From a methane-oxidizing endosymbiont of Gigantopelta aegis (GTDB lineage Bacteria > Pseudomonadota > Gammaproteobacteria > Methylococcales > Methylomonadaceae): a stretch of 64,000 nucleotides of DNA. A program made the position numbers and the translations under genes. Below are positions 28,897-40,239 of this stretch, in pieces; the first letter of the stretch is position 1, and each line of letters starts with the position of its first letter. The notes below the pieces were generated by a model that made no database searches, was not told the origin of the DNA, and saw nothing but the letters and a program-made list of their open reading frames with translations. The stretch covers positions 259,876 through 323,875 of the forward strand of contig NZ_JAEHGD010000002.1 in the NCBI RefSeq assembly GCF_016097405.1, written 5' to 3'.

Positions 28897-30845
28897 TTCC
28901 TGAAATCGGACATTTTGCCTTGATTTTGGCCCTGTGCATGGCCATTGTGCAGGCTTTTTTACCTTTGATTGGGGCATCAAGACGGATTGTCGGTTGGGTT
29001 AATTTGGCACGGCCTGCCGCCTATGGACAATTATTGTTTATGGGTATCGCTTATGCCTGTTTAACCTATGCTTTTTTAGTGCATGATTTTTCAGTCGCAT
29101 ATGTCGCCCAGAATTCGAATACGGCGTTACCGACCTTGTATTTGATTTCCGGTGTGTGGGGCGCGCATGAAGGTTCATTGTTATTATGGGCGCTGACTTT
29201 ATCGATCTGGACCGGGTTGGTTGCATCACTCAGTGGTTCTATTCCACAGCTTACGATGGCGCGTGTACTTGGGGTGATGGGGCTTGTCAGCATTGGTTTT
29301 ATTCTGTTTTTATTATTGACCTCAAATCCATTTACGCGACTATTTCCGTTTCCGCAGGAAGGCCGTGACCTGAATCCTTTATTGCAAGACCCAGGCTTGG
29401 CTATTCACCCACCCATGCTTTATATGGGTTATGTCGGCTTTTCCGTCGCTTTTGCCTTTTCTATTGCAGCATTGCTTGAAGGGCGGTTGGATTCGGCCTG
29501 GGCGCGTTGGTCGCGGCCATGGACAAATGCGGCCTGGGTATTTTTAACTTTTGGTATCGTTTTAGGCAGTTGGTGGGCTTACTATGAATTAGGCTGGGGT
29601 GGCTGGTGGTTTTGGGATCCGGTCGAAAATGCCTCGTTTATGCCGTGGCTAGTGGGGACGGCATTGATTCATTCTTTGGCGGCTAGTGAAAAAAGAGGAG
29701 TGTTTAAAACCTGGACGGTGTTGCTGGCGATTTTTGCTTTTTCGTTGAGTTTGTTAGGTACATTCCTGGTACGTTCCGGTGTATTGACTTCGGTTCATGC
29801 GTTTGCCAGCGACCCTGCACGGGGATTGTTTATTTTGATTTTTCTAGCTGTGGTCGTGGGAGGCTCATTGTTGTTGTATGCCATTCGTGCGCCACAAGTT
29901 AAAAGCAGTGCCAGTTTTGAACTGGTGTCACGAGAATCGGCATTATTGATTAATAATGTATTGCTGGTAGTAACCGCTGCTAGTATTTTACTGGGTACTT
30001 TATATCCATTGTTTATTGATGCCTTGGGGTTGGGTAAGATTTCAGTCGGTCCGCCATATTTTAATGCGGTATTCATTCCGCTGATGGCACCATTGTCAGT
30101 TGCTGTTGGCTTTGGTGTGTTATTACGCTGGAAGCGGGATGCATTAGGACAGTTATTAAAACGATTGTCACCCATTTTTATGAGCTGCCTGGTTGTGGGG
30201 TTGATGTTGCCTTTATTGATGCCACATTACTCTTGGGCTGCTGCATTAGGCTCTATCTTAGCTTTATGGAGCGCAGCGACTACCGTCTTGGCATTTAAAG
30301 ATCGCTTAGGGCAACACGGATTCAGTCTGGCTCGCATAAGGCAAATACCAGCTGGGTTTTATGGTATGTCGATTGCACACCTTGGCATTGCTGTTTTTGT
30401 CATCGGTATTACGTACACATCGGTTTACAGCATCGAAAAAGATGTTCGGATGGCACCGGGTGATACACTCGATATGGCTGGGTATGTGTTTGAATTTCAC
30501 GGCGTCAAGCAGACCGAAGGCCCTAATTATACCGCACAGGAGGGGTTTTTGACGGTCCGTTATGAGGGTAAGGAAGTCGCAAGGTTAGCGCCACAGAAAC
30601 GAATTTACCGGGTGCGCACTATGCCGATGACGGAAGCGGCTATCGATGCCGGCGTATTTCGGGATTTGTTTGTCGCGATTGGCGAACCACTTGATGCAAA
30701 AGGTGCCTGGAGTTTGCGCATTTATTACAAGGCCTTTATTCGCTGGATCTGGATGGGGGGTGTTTTTATGGGATTAGGCGGTATTGTCGCGTGTTTTGAC
30801 CGGCGTTACCGGATTAATGCAAAAGCGCTGAGAAGTCATGCTTAA
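28893..30845 (+). CDS. ccmF: Heme lyase subunit CcmF
   Basis: 650 residues and about 15 transmembrane helices, the usual CcmF size. The WGAHEGSLLLWALTLSIW block and the tryptophan-rich WGGWWFWDPVENASFMPWL loop are canonical. CcmF with CcmH and CcmI attaches heme to apocytochrome CxxCH motifs in the periplasm. The stop overlaps the ccmG start by eight bases. All components needed to serve the many c-type cytochromes of a methanotroph-like host are thus present. Confidence 0.97.
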   Translation: MIPEIGHFALILALCMAIVQAFLPLIGASRRIVGWVNLARPAAYGQLLFMGIAYACLTYAFLVHDFSVAYVAQNSNTALPTLYLISGVWGAHEGSLLLWALTLSIWTGLVASLSGSIPQLTMARVLGVMGLVSIGFILFLLLTSNPFTRLFPFPQEGRDLNPLLQDPGLAIHPPMLYMGYVGFSVAFAFSIAALLEGRLDSAWARWSRPWTNAAWVFLTFGIVLGSWWAYYELGWGGWWFWDPVENASFMPWLVGTALIHSLAASEKRGVFKTWTVLLAIFAFSLSLLGTFLVRSGVLTSVHAFASDPARGLFILIFLAVVVGGSLLLYAIRAPQVKSSASFELVSRESALLINNVLLVVTAASILLGTLYPLFIDALGLGKISVGPPYFNAVFIPLMAPLSVAVGFGVLLRWKRDALGQLLKRLSPIFMSCLVVGLMLPLLMPHYSWAAALGSILALWSAATTVLAFKDRLGQHGFSLARIRQIPAGFYGMSIAHLGIAVFVIGITYTSVYSIEKDVRMAPGDTLDMAGYVFEFHGVKQTEGPNYTAQEGFLTVRYEGKEVARLAPQKRIYRVRTMPMTEAAIDAGVFRDLFVAIGEPLDAKGAWSLRIYYKAFIRWIWMGGVFMGLGGIVACFDRRYRINAKALRSHA

Positions 30846-31371
30846 ATATATTATTCCATTGTTGCTGTTTGTGGTACTGGCGGTGTTTTTGGCGTTGGGA
30901 CTGAAGCTCAATCCGCGCGAAATTCCTTCGCCACTCATCAATAAACCGGCGCCGGTTTTTTCGTTACCGGTTTTGGGTAAACCTGAACAAACGTTTTCTC
31001 CGGATCAACTTAAAGGCAAAGTCTGGTTGCTTAATGTCTGGGCTTCTTGGTGTGTATCTTGTCGTTCAGAGCATCCGGTGTTGAACGAATTCAGCCGCAC
31101 GCATGATGTTATTATTGTTGGTTTAAATTATAAGGATGATGCACGGGCAGGACAGCAATGGCTGGCTGAATTGGGAAATCCTTATTTTTTGAGCGTTATG
31201 GATCAGGATGGCCGCGTGGGGATCGATTATGGTGTCTATGGGGTACCAGAAACCTTTGTCATCGACAAAAAAGGCCTGATTCGGTTTAAATTTACCGGCC
31301 CGGTTTCGATGAAAGCGGTGAATGAAACCTTTATTCCGCTACTTCAACAACTACAGGCTGAGGCGCCATGA
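30838..31371 (+). CDS. ccmG: Thiol:disulfide interchange protein CcmG (DsbE)
   Basis: 177 residues with an N-terminal membrane anchor (about 4-22) and a periplasmic thioredoxin fold. The active site is WASWCVSCRSEHP (WCxxC, about 70-82), and the cis-Pro region is GVYGVPETFVID. It keeps the apocytochrome CxxCH cysteines reduced. It overlaps ccmH by four bases. Confidence 0.96.
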   Translation: MLKYIIPLLLFVVLAVFLALGLKLNPREIPSPLINKPAPVFSLPVLGKPEQTFSPDQLKGKVWLLNVWASWCVSCRSEHPVLNEFSRTHDVIIVGLNYKDDARAGQQWLAELGNPYFLSVMDQDGRVGIDYGVYGVPETFVIDKKGLIRFKFTGPVSMKAVNETFIPLLQQLQAEAP

Positions 31372-31829
31372 AAACGTTAATATTCACTTTTTTATGTGTT
31401 GTTTCTGTCACAGTCATAGCGGCTGTGGAATACCGCAAGTTTGATAGCCCACAGCAGGAGCAGGCGTATCAAAATTTGACGAACGAACTCCGTTGCCTGG
31501 TGTGTCAAAACCAGACGATAGCCGATTCTAATGCAGATTTAGCCAAAGACTTGCGCCGGCAGGTATACGAAATGCTGCAACAAGGTAAGAGTCAGCAGGA
31601 AATCGTTGATTTTATGACCCAACGTTATGGCGATTTTGTCATGTATCGACCACCTTTGAAGCCGAAAACGATTATTTTATGGGTTGGGCCTGCGGTGTTT
31701 ATTGTTATTGGGCTGGTTGTTCTGGTGATTATCAGCCGCAAAAAGGCGGCTGGAGCACAGTCGGTTGCATTAACCGAACACGAAGAAAAACGAATCCGCC
31801 AATTACTTGAACAAGAGGATGATGCGTGA
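31368..31829 (+). CDS. ccmH: Cytochrome c maturation protein CcmH
   Basis: 153 residues. A signal peptide or anchor is followed by ELRCLVCQNQTIADSNADLA (about 40-59), the LRCxxCQ motif that reduces or docks apocytochrome c. A C-terminal transmembrane helix (ILWVGPAVFIVIGLVVLVII) is present. It overlaps ccmI by four bases. Confidence 0.96.
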   Translation: MKTLIFTFLCVVSVTVIAAVEYRKFDSPQQEQAYQNLTNELRCLVCQNQTIADSNADLAKDLRRQVYEMLQQGKSQQEIVDFMTQRYGDFVMYRPPLKPKTIILWVGPAVFIVIGLVVLVIISRKKAAGAQSVALTEHEEKRIRQLLEQEDDA

Positions 31830-33061
31830 ATATGATGTTTTGGGCGGTCGTAACCACACTGATTACAGTGGCGTTGTTGATCTTGATTCTGCCGTTGGTC
31901 AGGAAAAAAGAATGGGCAGATTCCGATGTTGAGGTTGAGCAGCGCAATATCCAGATTGCGCGGGAGAAACTGGCCGAGTTGAAGCGACAACTCGAAGCGG
32001 GAGCATTAACACAGCAACAGTATAATGAGCAGTTTGTTGAGCTTGAGTTAGCTCTGAAAAACGATCTGGAAGCCGTAGAAAAACGGCAATCGGCAACGCA
32101 AGGTCGCTGGGTGGCTTTTTTATTGCTGCTGTTTGTTCCTGTATTGAGTGTCTTGCTTTATTTTGTATTAGGCGACCCTGATGCCATTGCGAAGCAGGCT
32201 GAGCAGCAACAAATGATGCAAAAACAGCAGCAGGCACAGGCGGATATTGAACGTATGGTAAGCAGTTTGGCACAGCGCCTACAAAAAAATCCAGATGATT
32301 TGGAAGGCTGGATGATGTTAGGGCGTTCATTTCTCTATATGAAGCGGTATCAGGCCGCTGCCGATGCATTTGCGCAAGCCTATCGTCTACAACCTGAAAA
32401 TGTTGCGGTTGTTTTGCAGTATGCCGATGCATTAGCGGCCGCGCATGATGGGAAATTATCCGGAAAGCCGGCACAATTGATTGAACAGGCTTTGCGATTA
32501 CAGCCTGATAATCAAACCGCACTGTGGATGTCAGGCCTGGCCAGCGTCGAAGCCGGTCAATTGCGACAGGCGTTGGAAACATGGCAGAAGTTAGCCGCGT
32601 TGACCGATAAAAAGTCACCGTCTTATTCGAAGCTTTCAGCATTGATTCAAGCCTTGCAGCAAAAACTGGCTGAAAACGATTCCTCGAAACCTGTTCCTGT
32701 CGCTAACGCTACGGGTGTCAATATTCAGGTGCAGGTTGATTTGTCTGAAGCCTTTAAAAATCGGGTTAATCCTGATGATACGGTTTTTATTTATGCACGG
32801 GCTTTGAATGGGCCTAAAATGCCATTGGCCATTGTACGTAAACAGGTTAAGGATTTGCCGATAACGGTGAATTTGAATGACAGTATGGCAATGATGCCGA
32901 CGATGAAATTATCGACATTCAAACAACTGGAAGTCGTGGCGCGTGTGTCTAAAAGCGGTAATGCGATGGTGCATCCCGGCGACTTAATCGGTAAACAGGA
33001 CTTGAAAAAAGTACAGGCAAAACAAACCCTGAGTGTAATCATTGACGGAGTGGTGAACTGA
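31826..33061 (+). CDS. ccmI: Cytochrome c maturation protein CcmI (TPR)
   Basis: 411 residues: two N-terminal transmembrane helices (about 3-25 and 93-113) around a cytoplasmic leucine-zipper-like loop, then a periplasmic TPR region (DDLEGWMMLGRSFLYMKRYQ and following repeats, about 150-260) and a C-terminal beta-rich domain. CcmI presents apocytochrome to the heme lyase. The stop overlaps the hemN start by one base. Confidence 0.94.
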   Translation: MNMMFWAVVTTLITVALLILILPLVRKKEWADSDVEVEQRNIQIAREKLAELKRQLEAGALTQQQYNEQFVELELALKNDLEAVEKRQSATQGRWVAFLLLLFVPVLSVLLYFVLGDPDAIAKQAEQQQMMQKQQQAQADIERMVSSLAQRLQKNPDDLEGWMMLGRSFLYMKRYQAAADAFAQAYRLQPENVAVVLQYADALAAAHDGKLSGKPAQLIEQALRLQPDNQTALWMSGLASVEAGQLRQALETWQKLAALTDKKSPSYSKLSALIQALQQKLAENDSSKPVPVANATGVNIQVQVDLSEAFKNRVNPDDTVFIYARALNGPKMPLAIVRKQVKDLPITVNLNDSMAMMPTMKLSTFKQLEVVARVSKSGNAMVHPGDLIGKQDLKKVQAKQTLSVIIDGVVN

Positions 33062-34440
33062 TGGACCAATCGATTCAGTTTGACCTGGATTTAATCCACC
33101 GTTACGACAAATCCGGGCCGCGATATACCTCTTATCCGACGGCATTAGAATTGCATGAGGGCTTTGGCGCGGCTGAGTATCGGGCGCAGATTGAAAAATC
33201 TAATACCCAGGGTGGCCCGTTATCACTGTATTTCCATATTCCTTTTTGCGATACCGTTTGTTTTTATTGCGCCTGTAATAAAATTATCACCAATAATCGT
33301 AAACATGCCGTCCCTTATCTGGAAAACCTTTGTCGGGAAGTCGCATTGCAGGGCGCGTTATTCGATCGGAACCGGGTGGTCAATCAACTGCATTGGGGTG
33401 GGGGAACGCCCACATTTTTAAGTTCTGTCCAAATGGAACAGTTAATGACTGTTACAAGACAGTATTTTAATCTGCGTGATGACGATCAGGGGGAGTATTC
33501 GATTGAAGTCGACCCCAGGGAAACCGATGATGAAACCATTGCCTGTCTAAGAAAGTTGGGTTTCAACCGAATCAGTCTGGGAGTGCAGGATTTCGATCCC
33601 GCCGTACAAAAGGCGGTCAATCGAATTCAAAGTCCTGAGCAAACCTTCGAGGTATTAGAGGCGGCGCGGCAGGAAGGTTTCAGATCGACTAATGTCGATT
33701 TGATTTATGGCTTACCTTTACAGACGGTGGAGAGTTTTGATCAAACCCTGGAGCAGGTGCTAGCGTATCGGCCAGAGCGTTTTTCAATTTTTAATTATGC
33801 GCATTTGCCCAGTCGATTTAAAACCCAGCGTCAGATTCGAAATGTTGATTTACCGCGGGCTGATGTCAAGTTAGAAATATTACAGCATGTTGGTAAAAAG
33901 TTGACCGATGCGGGCTATGTTTATATTGGCATGGATCATTTCGCCTTGCCGGATGATGAATTGGCCGTTGCGCAGCGGGAAGGGAAGTTGTATCGAAATT
34001 TTCAGGGCTATTCAACGCATTCAGATTGCGACCTTATTGGTTTGGGTATGACATCTATTGGCCGAATTGCTGATGCTTATGTACAGAATTTGAAAGATTT
34101 GGCCGCCTATAATGCGGCATTGCAACATAATAAGTTACCCATTTTTAAAGGGGTTGCATTGGATGAGGATGATAAACTGCGGCGGGCGGTCATTACCCAG
34201 CTGATTTGTCATTTTCAACTGAGTTTTTCAGATATAGAAAATCGCTTCGCTATCAATTTTGAGGAGTATTTTTCCAGCGAGTTGCAACAACTCGTACCGA
34301 TGGCGGATGATGGTTTGTTAAGTCTAGAGCAACAACAGATTAAGGTATTGTCACCGGGGCGGCTGCTGATTCGCAATATTTGTATGGTATTTGATAAATA
34401 TCTGGCACAAAAAACGCAGCAATTTTCCAAAGTCATTTAG
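33061..34440 (+). CDS. hemN: Oxygen-independent coproporphyrinogen III dehydrogenase
   Basis: 459 residues, the usual HemN size. The radical SAM motif is HIPFCDTVCFYCACNK (CxxxCxxC plus the extra Cys, about 60-75), with YTSYPTALELHEGF at the N-terminus and HWGGGTPTFLS. It converts coproporphyrinogen III to protoporphyrinogen IX without oxygen. Coupled to ccmI, it places heme synthesis in the same transcript as cytochrome c maturation. Its end overlaps the converging GAPDH-like gene by four bases. Confidence 0.96.
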   Translation: MDQSIQFDLDLIHRYDKSGPRYTSYPTALELHEGFGAAEYRAQIEKSNTQGGPLSLYFHIPFCDTVCFYCACNKIITNNRKHAVPYLENLCREVALQGALFDRNRVVNQLHWGGGTPTFLSSVQMEQLMTVTRQYFNLRDDDQGEYSIEVDPRETDDETIACLRKLGFNRISLGVQDFDPAVQKAVNRIQSPEQTFEVLEAARQEGFRSTNVDLIYGLPLQTVESFDQTLEQVLAYRPERFSIFNYAHLPSRFKTQRQIRNVDLPRADVKLEILQHVGKKLTDAGYVYIGMDHFALPDDELAVAQREGKLYRNFQGYSTHSDCDLIGLGMTSIGRIADAYVQNLKDLAAYNAALQHNKLPIFKGVALDEDDKLRRAVITQLICHFQLSFSDIENRFAINFEEYFSSELQQLVPMADDGLLSLEQQQIKVLSPGRLLIRNICMVFDKYLAQKTQQFSKVI

Positions 34441-35495
34441 TGCATTGTCTGTAACACGGTCCCAATGATATCCAGGGCACGACAGCAATAACCGTGTTCA
34501 TTATCGTGCATTAAACAAATTCCCAGATGCCGTTTATCGGTCAGGTGTAAATGTTCCATCATGATAATGCTGGAATACGGCGTGCCGATAAAATCGATAC
34601 TGACCCGATGATGCCCCCAGCAACCGTTATCACAATGTAAAATGCCGTTGAGTTCATTTTCGGCATAATGTAAAAATAATTGTTGAATCTGCTCTAGGTC
34701 ACTGTCTTGGCTCAATGTGATGGTAATATCCATGAGCGAGACGATTTCTGTCGGTACACGATAGGAAAAAGAATCCAGTTTGCCTTTGAGTTCGGGGATA
34801 ACCAAGGCAGTGGAGTCGGCCACATTGGTTGCCGTTGGAATGACAGAAGCCGCCGTGGTTCTGCCAAGATGGGGGTGTTTGTGATAGCCATCCAGTATAT
34901 GTTGGTCAGAGAGTGCGGGGTGAATGGTAACGATACGGGCGAATTCGATACCAATATGGCGCTGTAAGATCATCGCGATGGGGGCGAAGGCATTTCCAGT
35001 GCAGGTGCTGGCAGAGATGATGTGGTGTTTGTCAGGGTCGTAATGTTGGTGATTGACGCCATAAACCAGGCTCGCATCTCCACCGCTTATATTCCAGCTG
35101 CAAAGCACTTTTTTACAGATATCTAGGGTAATAAGATGGCGTAAATCTTCAACGACTGCGGTTCCAGTAGCGTTAATCAGAAGATCAAGGGAAAGGTTTT
35201 TTAGGGTACTTAAATATTCTTCTGCCTTGTGGGTTTGTCGCCTGTCGACTTGAATATAGCGAATAGGGTGTCCATCAATGATTAAATGGTCGTCATCGAT
35301 GTTAATTGTATAAGGTGGTGAACCATAGCTGCTGTCATGTGCAAGTAAGTATGCCACTTGCGAAATTGGCATGACATCACACAAGGCTTTAATGCAGAAA
35401 CGGCCTTGTTTTCGTTGTAAAAAATTGGTGCGTAGGATCGAGCGACCTACGCGGCCAAGGCCAACAATGCCTATATTTCCATGCATTCCTTTCAC
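34437..35495 (-). CDS. Divergent glyceraldehyde-3-phosphate dehydrogenase-like protein
   Basis: 352 residues of the GAPDH fold: the N-terminal Rossmann motif IGIVGLGRVGRSILR (about 7-21), a catalytic-type Cys in SASTCTGNAFAPIA (about 158-171; canonical SCTTNCLAP) and a His in VTIHPALSDQHILDGYH (about 188-204; canonical TVHAYTNDQ). The C-terminus has HDNEHGYCCRALD where typical enzymes have NE.GYSNRVVD. Sequence is clearly apart from glycolytic Gap. It could be a GAPDH, an erythrose-4-phosphate dehydrogenase or a homologue with another aldehyde substrate. It is single and convergent with hemN. Confidence 0.85.
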   Translation of the reverse strand: MKGMHGNIGIVGLGRVGRSILRTNFLQRKQGRFCIKALCDVMPISQVAYLLAHDSSYGSPPYTINIDDDHLIIDGHPIRYIQVDRRQTHKAEEYLSTLKNLSLDLLINATGTAVVEDLRHLITLDICKKVLCSWNISGGDASLVYGVNHQHYDPDKHHIISASTCTGNAFAPIAMILQRHIGIEFARIVTIHPALSDQHILDGYHKHPHLGRTTAASVIPTATNVADSTALVIPELKGKLDSFSYRVPTEIVSLMDITITLSQDSDLEQIQQLFLHYAENELNGILHCDNGCWGHHRVSIDFIGTPYSSIIMMEHLHLTDKRHLGICLMHDNEHGYCCRALDIIGTVLQTMH

Positions 35496-35622
35496 CTAAG
35501 ATTTATTATTATGTCTGTCATTAGGTATAGCATAAAATATTATGTGTTCAACTTCACATTAAAAATAAACCGCTTGCTCTAATTAGGTGTAAAAGATTAG
35601 AGGTTGCTGAAGTTCAGTGTGG

Positions 35623-36843
35623 TTAGTGTGCGCTGTAATGTGAGTCGACATACTTTTTCACTAATTCGTGAAATTCTTCGGCAATATGGTCGCCTTTTAA
35701 GGTCACGGTTTTTACACCATCTTCGTAAACCGGAGCAACGGGGGATTCACCGGTGCCGGGCAGGCTGATACCAATATTGGCGTTTTTACTTTCGCCAGGG
35801 CCATTGACCACGCAGCCCATAACGGCAACCTCCATTTCTTCAACGCCTTTGTATTTGGTTTTCCAGATAGGCATTTGTTGGCGTAAGAATGCCTGAATTT
35901 CTTGGGCCAGTTTCTGAAAGTAATCACTGGTTGTCCGGCCACAGCCTGGACAGGCGATAACCATAGGGGTGAACGAGCGGAACCCCATAGATTGCAATAA
36001 CTCTTGAGCCACAATGACTTCTTTGGTTCTGGCAGCGCCTGGCTCCGGCGTTAATGAGATTCGGATGGTATCACCAATACCCTGTTGCATTAAAACAGCC
36101 AATGCCGCAGATGAAGAGACTATACCTTTAGAGCCCATGCCCGCTTCGGTCAGGCCTAAATGCAAGGCATAATCGCAGCGTTTGGAAAGGTCTTCATAAA
36201 TATTGATGAGTTCTTGTACATTGCTGATTTTACAAGACAGGATTATTTTATCTTTGCCCAGCCCATATTCCTGCGCTTTTGCTGCACTTTCAAGGGCGGA
36301 TAAAACAATGGCCTCACGGGTGACAACATTCAATTCATCCGGCTGGGCTTTTTTACGATTTTCATCTAATAATCGGGTCAAGACTGACTGGTCCAGACTG
36401 CCGCCGTTGACTCCGATGCGCACAGGTTTGTCATAACGACAGGCTAATTCAATCATATGCTGAAATTGCGGATCACGATTTTTGCCACGGCCTACGTTGC
36501 CAGGGTTAATGCGAAATTTGTCCAGCGCTTGAGCACAATCGGAATATTTTTCCAGCAATTTGTGGCCATTAAAATGAAAATCGCCAACGATAGGCGTATC
36601 AAACCCTTTTTGCAAAAGCTGATTTTTAATATCGGGAACGGCTTTAGCGGCTTCTTCAGTATTAACGGTAATTCTGACCAGTTCAGAGCCGGCCTGGGAT
36701 AATTCCATTATTTGTTGGACGGTGCCGGCGATGTCGGCAGTGTCGGTGTTTGTCATCGATTGGACGACGATTGGCGCACCTCCACCGACTTTAATATTGC
36801 CGACTAGAACTTGTTGGGTTTTCTTGCGTGGACTTATTGTCAT
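35623..36843 (-). CDS. ispG: 4-hydroxy-3-methylbut-2-enyl diphosphate synthase
   Basis: 406 residues. [20 protein letters not shown] near the N-terminus, [16 protein letters not shown] and IGVNGGSLD are typical of the TIM-barrel domain. The 4Fe-4S ligands are in [12 protein letters not shown] (two Cys, about 300-311) and [18 protein letters not shown] (third Cys, about 341-358). It acts in the MEP isoprenoid pathway. Gene alone; flanked upstream by the IS5 element. Confidence 0.97.
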   Translation of the reverse strand: MTISPRKKTQQVLVGNIKVGGGAPIVVQSMTNTDTADIAGTVQQIMELSQAGSELVRITVNTEEAAKAVPDIKNQLLQKGFDTPIVGDFHFNGHKLLEKYSDCAQALDKFRINPGNVGRGKNRDPQFQHMIELACRYDKPVRIGVNGGSLDQSVLTRLLDENRKKAQPDELNVVTREAIVLSALESAAKAQEYGLGKDKIILSCKISNVQELINIYEDLSKRCDYALHLGLTEAGMGSKGIVSSSAALAVLMQQGIGDTIRISLTPEPGAARTKEVIVAQELLQSMGFRSFTPMVIACPGCGRTTSDYFQKLAQEIQAFLRQQMPIWKTKYKGVEEMEVAVMGCVVNGPGESKNANIGISLPGTGESPVAPVYEDGVKTVTLKGDHIAEEFHELVKKYVDSHYSAH

Positions 36844-36927
36844 GGGTAACTATCCGAAAATCTAAAATATTAACTGAACTTGGCTATAATCAATTGGCAA
36901 ATTATACCCTATTGAGAAAAAAGGACA

Positions 36928-36936
36928 GAAACGGAT
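36928..36936 (+). repeat. Left target-site duplication of the IS5/IS903-like element
   Basis: GAAACGGAT, repeated identically at 37983-37991 on the other side of the element. Confidence 0.93.
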
Positions 36937-37982
36937 GGCTTTGTTGCATAAATAATCCACAGCGTACTCTTTTCTTAAATTCCAGTCTTTATTCATGAAA
37001 CAGAATAACTTTCAGGCATACCCAGGCCTGTCATTTTATTCATTGCGCCGACGCGGAGATACGCCTCAACCATCTGAGCCGCAAAGGTCCGGTTTTTTAA
37101 TTGGCCACTAAAGAGCGTTTTGATGCGAAACATAGCCGTTTCAGCCAGGCTGCGTTGATGATAACCACTTTCTTGTTTCCATGCCTTTCTCCCGATTTCA
37201 GCGCAACGTTGAACAATCGCTGTTCTTGGATGAGTTCTCCCATCTTCATCACTCGGCCATTCCACCGCCCCTTCCCGCGGCGGTATCAATGCATCGGCGC
37301 CTTTGTTACGAATCGCCTGATGACACTGGATCGTATCATAAGCGCCATCCGCCGCCACACTGGCAACTTGGTCGTGTTCATCCAGCTGCTCTAATAAATC
37401 CGGCAAGACTTCGGAATCACCAACAAAATTAGCCGTCATCTCAACTGCCACGACTTCCTGCGTTTGTGCATCAACCATGATATGGAGTTTACGCCAGGTT
37501 CTGCGCTTGCTGGCACCATGTTTGCGAACTTTCCACTCGCCTTCACCGTAGACTTTTAAGCCGGTCGAATCGACGACTAAGTGTCTTGGCGTTCGACTGC
37601 TTGAACGAGGCAGCCGAACCTCCAGAGTTTGCTGGCGGCGACTTAATGTACTGTAATGAGGAATCTGGATAGACAGCTTTAATAACTGGACTAACGACAA
37701 CAAACATCCCTGTGTCGCTCTCAACGGCAGCTTAAAGAGTTCTCTCAGGGTCAATGCGCATTGAATAGCAGTATCAGAATACGTCATCGGGCTTCCTCTA
37801 TAGCCTGTCTTTTCAGGCTGATGCCATTGCTTGATCATGGATTCTTCGAACCATAGCGTTAATGAACCTCGATTGATCAAGGCTTGATTGTAATTCGACC
37901 AATTCTTTAGTTTGTAGCGTTGTTTCTTTTTCTTGTCCATGCCCTATAATATGGGGATCCTTATGATTTATGCAACAAAGCC
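36937..37982 (-). mobile_element. IS5-family (IS903 group-like) insertion sequence, intact
   Basis: 1046 bp with perfect 17-bp inverted ends (GGCTTTGTTGCATAAAT at 36937 and its complement ending at 37982) and a perfect 9-bp target duplication (GAAACGGAT). It contains one complete transposase gene. The intact ends, duplication and ORF suggest recent insertion. It lies between ispG and the metallophosphoesterase, immediately before the GTG start of the latter. Confidence 0.95.
36993..37940 (-). CDS. IS5-family transposase (IS903 group-like)
   Basis: 315 residues, uninterrupted. DDE-type catalytic segments: LVVDSTGLKVYGEGEW (first Asp, about 122-137), VAADGAYDT (second Asp, about 194-202) and the SLAETAMFRIKTLF block (Glu in the YREK-like region, about 265-278). 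It is the only transposase in the window that reads as complete and plausibly active. Confidence 0.95.
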   Translation of the reverse strand: MDKKKKQRYKLKNWSNYNQALINRGSLTLWFEESMIKQWHQPEKTGYRGSPMTYSDTAIQCALTLRELFKLPLRATQGCLLSLVQLLKLSIQIPHYSTLSRRQQTLEVRLPRSSSRTPRHLVVDSTGLKVYGEGEWKVRKHGASKRRTWRKLHIMVDAQTQEVVAVEMTANFVGDSEVLPDLLEQLDEHDQVASVAADGAYDTIQCHQAIRNKGADALIPPREGAVEWPSDEDGRTHPRTAIVQRCAEIGRKAWKQESGYHQRSLAETAMFRIKTLFSGQLKNRTFAAQMVEAYLRVGAMNKMTGLGMPESYSVS

Positions 37983-37991
37983 GAAACGGAT
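37983..37991 (+). repeat. Right target-site duplication of the IS5/IS903-like element
   Basis: GAAACGGAT, identical to 36928-36936, immediately after the right inverted repeat. Confidence 0.93.
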
Positions 37992-37992
37992 T

Positions 37993-38721
37993 GTGAGAAT
38001 AAATTATTTTTCGGATATTCATTTGGAGTTTGGCGATCAGAGCAAACCGGAAAATGATGCTGACTTGATTGTTGCTGCCGGTGATATTGGGGTCAATGTG
38101 CAGGGGGTTGAGTGGCTGAAGTCTCTGAATAAGAAAGTGATTTATGTTGCGGGAAATCATGAATTTTATGGTAATGAATATCATGAAATTCAGGACAGGA
38201 TTCGTGAAGCGTGTGTAGGTAGTCAAGTGACTTTTCTAGAAAATGAAGAGTATGTTTATCAAGGGATACGCTTTTTGGGGTGTACCTTGTGGGCGGATTT
38301 GTTTGTTGAGGGCGAGGATAAGGCAGATGCTTTGGGCAAGACCTTAAATGATTTTCGCAAAATAAAATTTCGGCAAAGCGATTTTGATCAGCATGCTTTT
38401 TCCGGGCTTTATACCAAATCAAGGCAATGGTTGGCGCAGAAACTGGCGGAACCATTCGAGGGGGATACCATTGTCGTTACCCATCATGCACCAACTGAAT
38501 GGAGCTGGTACAAATCACCACAAGCATTGAAGAAGTTGGCTTACTGTAATGACTTGAAGGCATTTTTTCATGAATATGCGATTTTAGTCTGGTTTCATGG
38601 GCATGTTCATAATACAGGTAATTACCGAATTGCTGGAACGCAGATACTCAGCAATCCGCGGGGCTATTACAGTCGTAAGCTGGTGTCAAGTTTTGATGTA
38701 AATCAATGTGTTGATGTTTAA
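37993..38721 (+). CDS. Calcineurin-like metallophosphoesterase
   Basis: 242 residues from the GTG at 37993. Metal-binding motifs in order: NYFSDIHLEFG (DxH), VAAGDIGV (GDxx), VAGNHEFYG (GNHE), VVTHHAPT and WFHGHVHNTG (GHxH). The longer open frame begins inside the IS and is not native. The IS duplication ends just before the GTG; on the pre-insertion sequence an AAGGA (near 36921) lies 12 bases before the start, so the IS has separated the gene from its ribosome site and promoter. The substrate is unknown; such enzymes act on phosphomono- or diesters. Confidence 0.85.
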   Translation: MRINYFSDIHLEFGDQSKPENDADLIVAAGDIGVNVQGVEWLKSLNKKVIYVAGNHEFYGNEYHEIQDRIREACVGSQVTFLENEEYVYQGIRFLGCTLWADLFVEGEDKADALGKTLNDFRKIKFRQSDFDQHAFSGLYTKSRQWLAQKLAEPFEGDTIVVTHHAPTEWSWYKSPQALKKLAYCNDLKAFFHEYAILVWFHGHVHNTGNYRIAGTQILSNPRGYYSRKLVSSFDVNQCVDV

Positions 38722-38820
38722 ATGGTAATGCGCAAAATAAATGAAGGCGGGAAAGAGCAAAGATTTTTCCATTGAGAATAGATAGCAGATATGGTCTAAT
38801 ATTTGGGTTTTATGTCTTGA

Positions 38821-40238
<1,418 letters not shown>

Positions 40239-40239
<1 letters not shown>

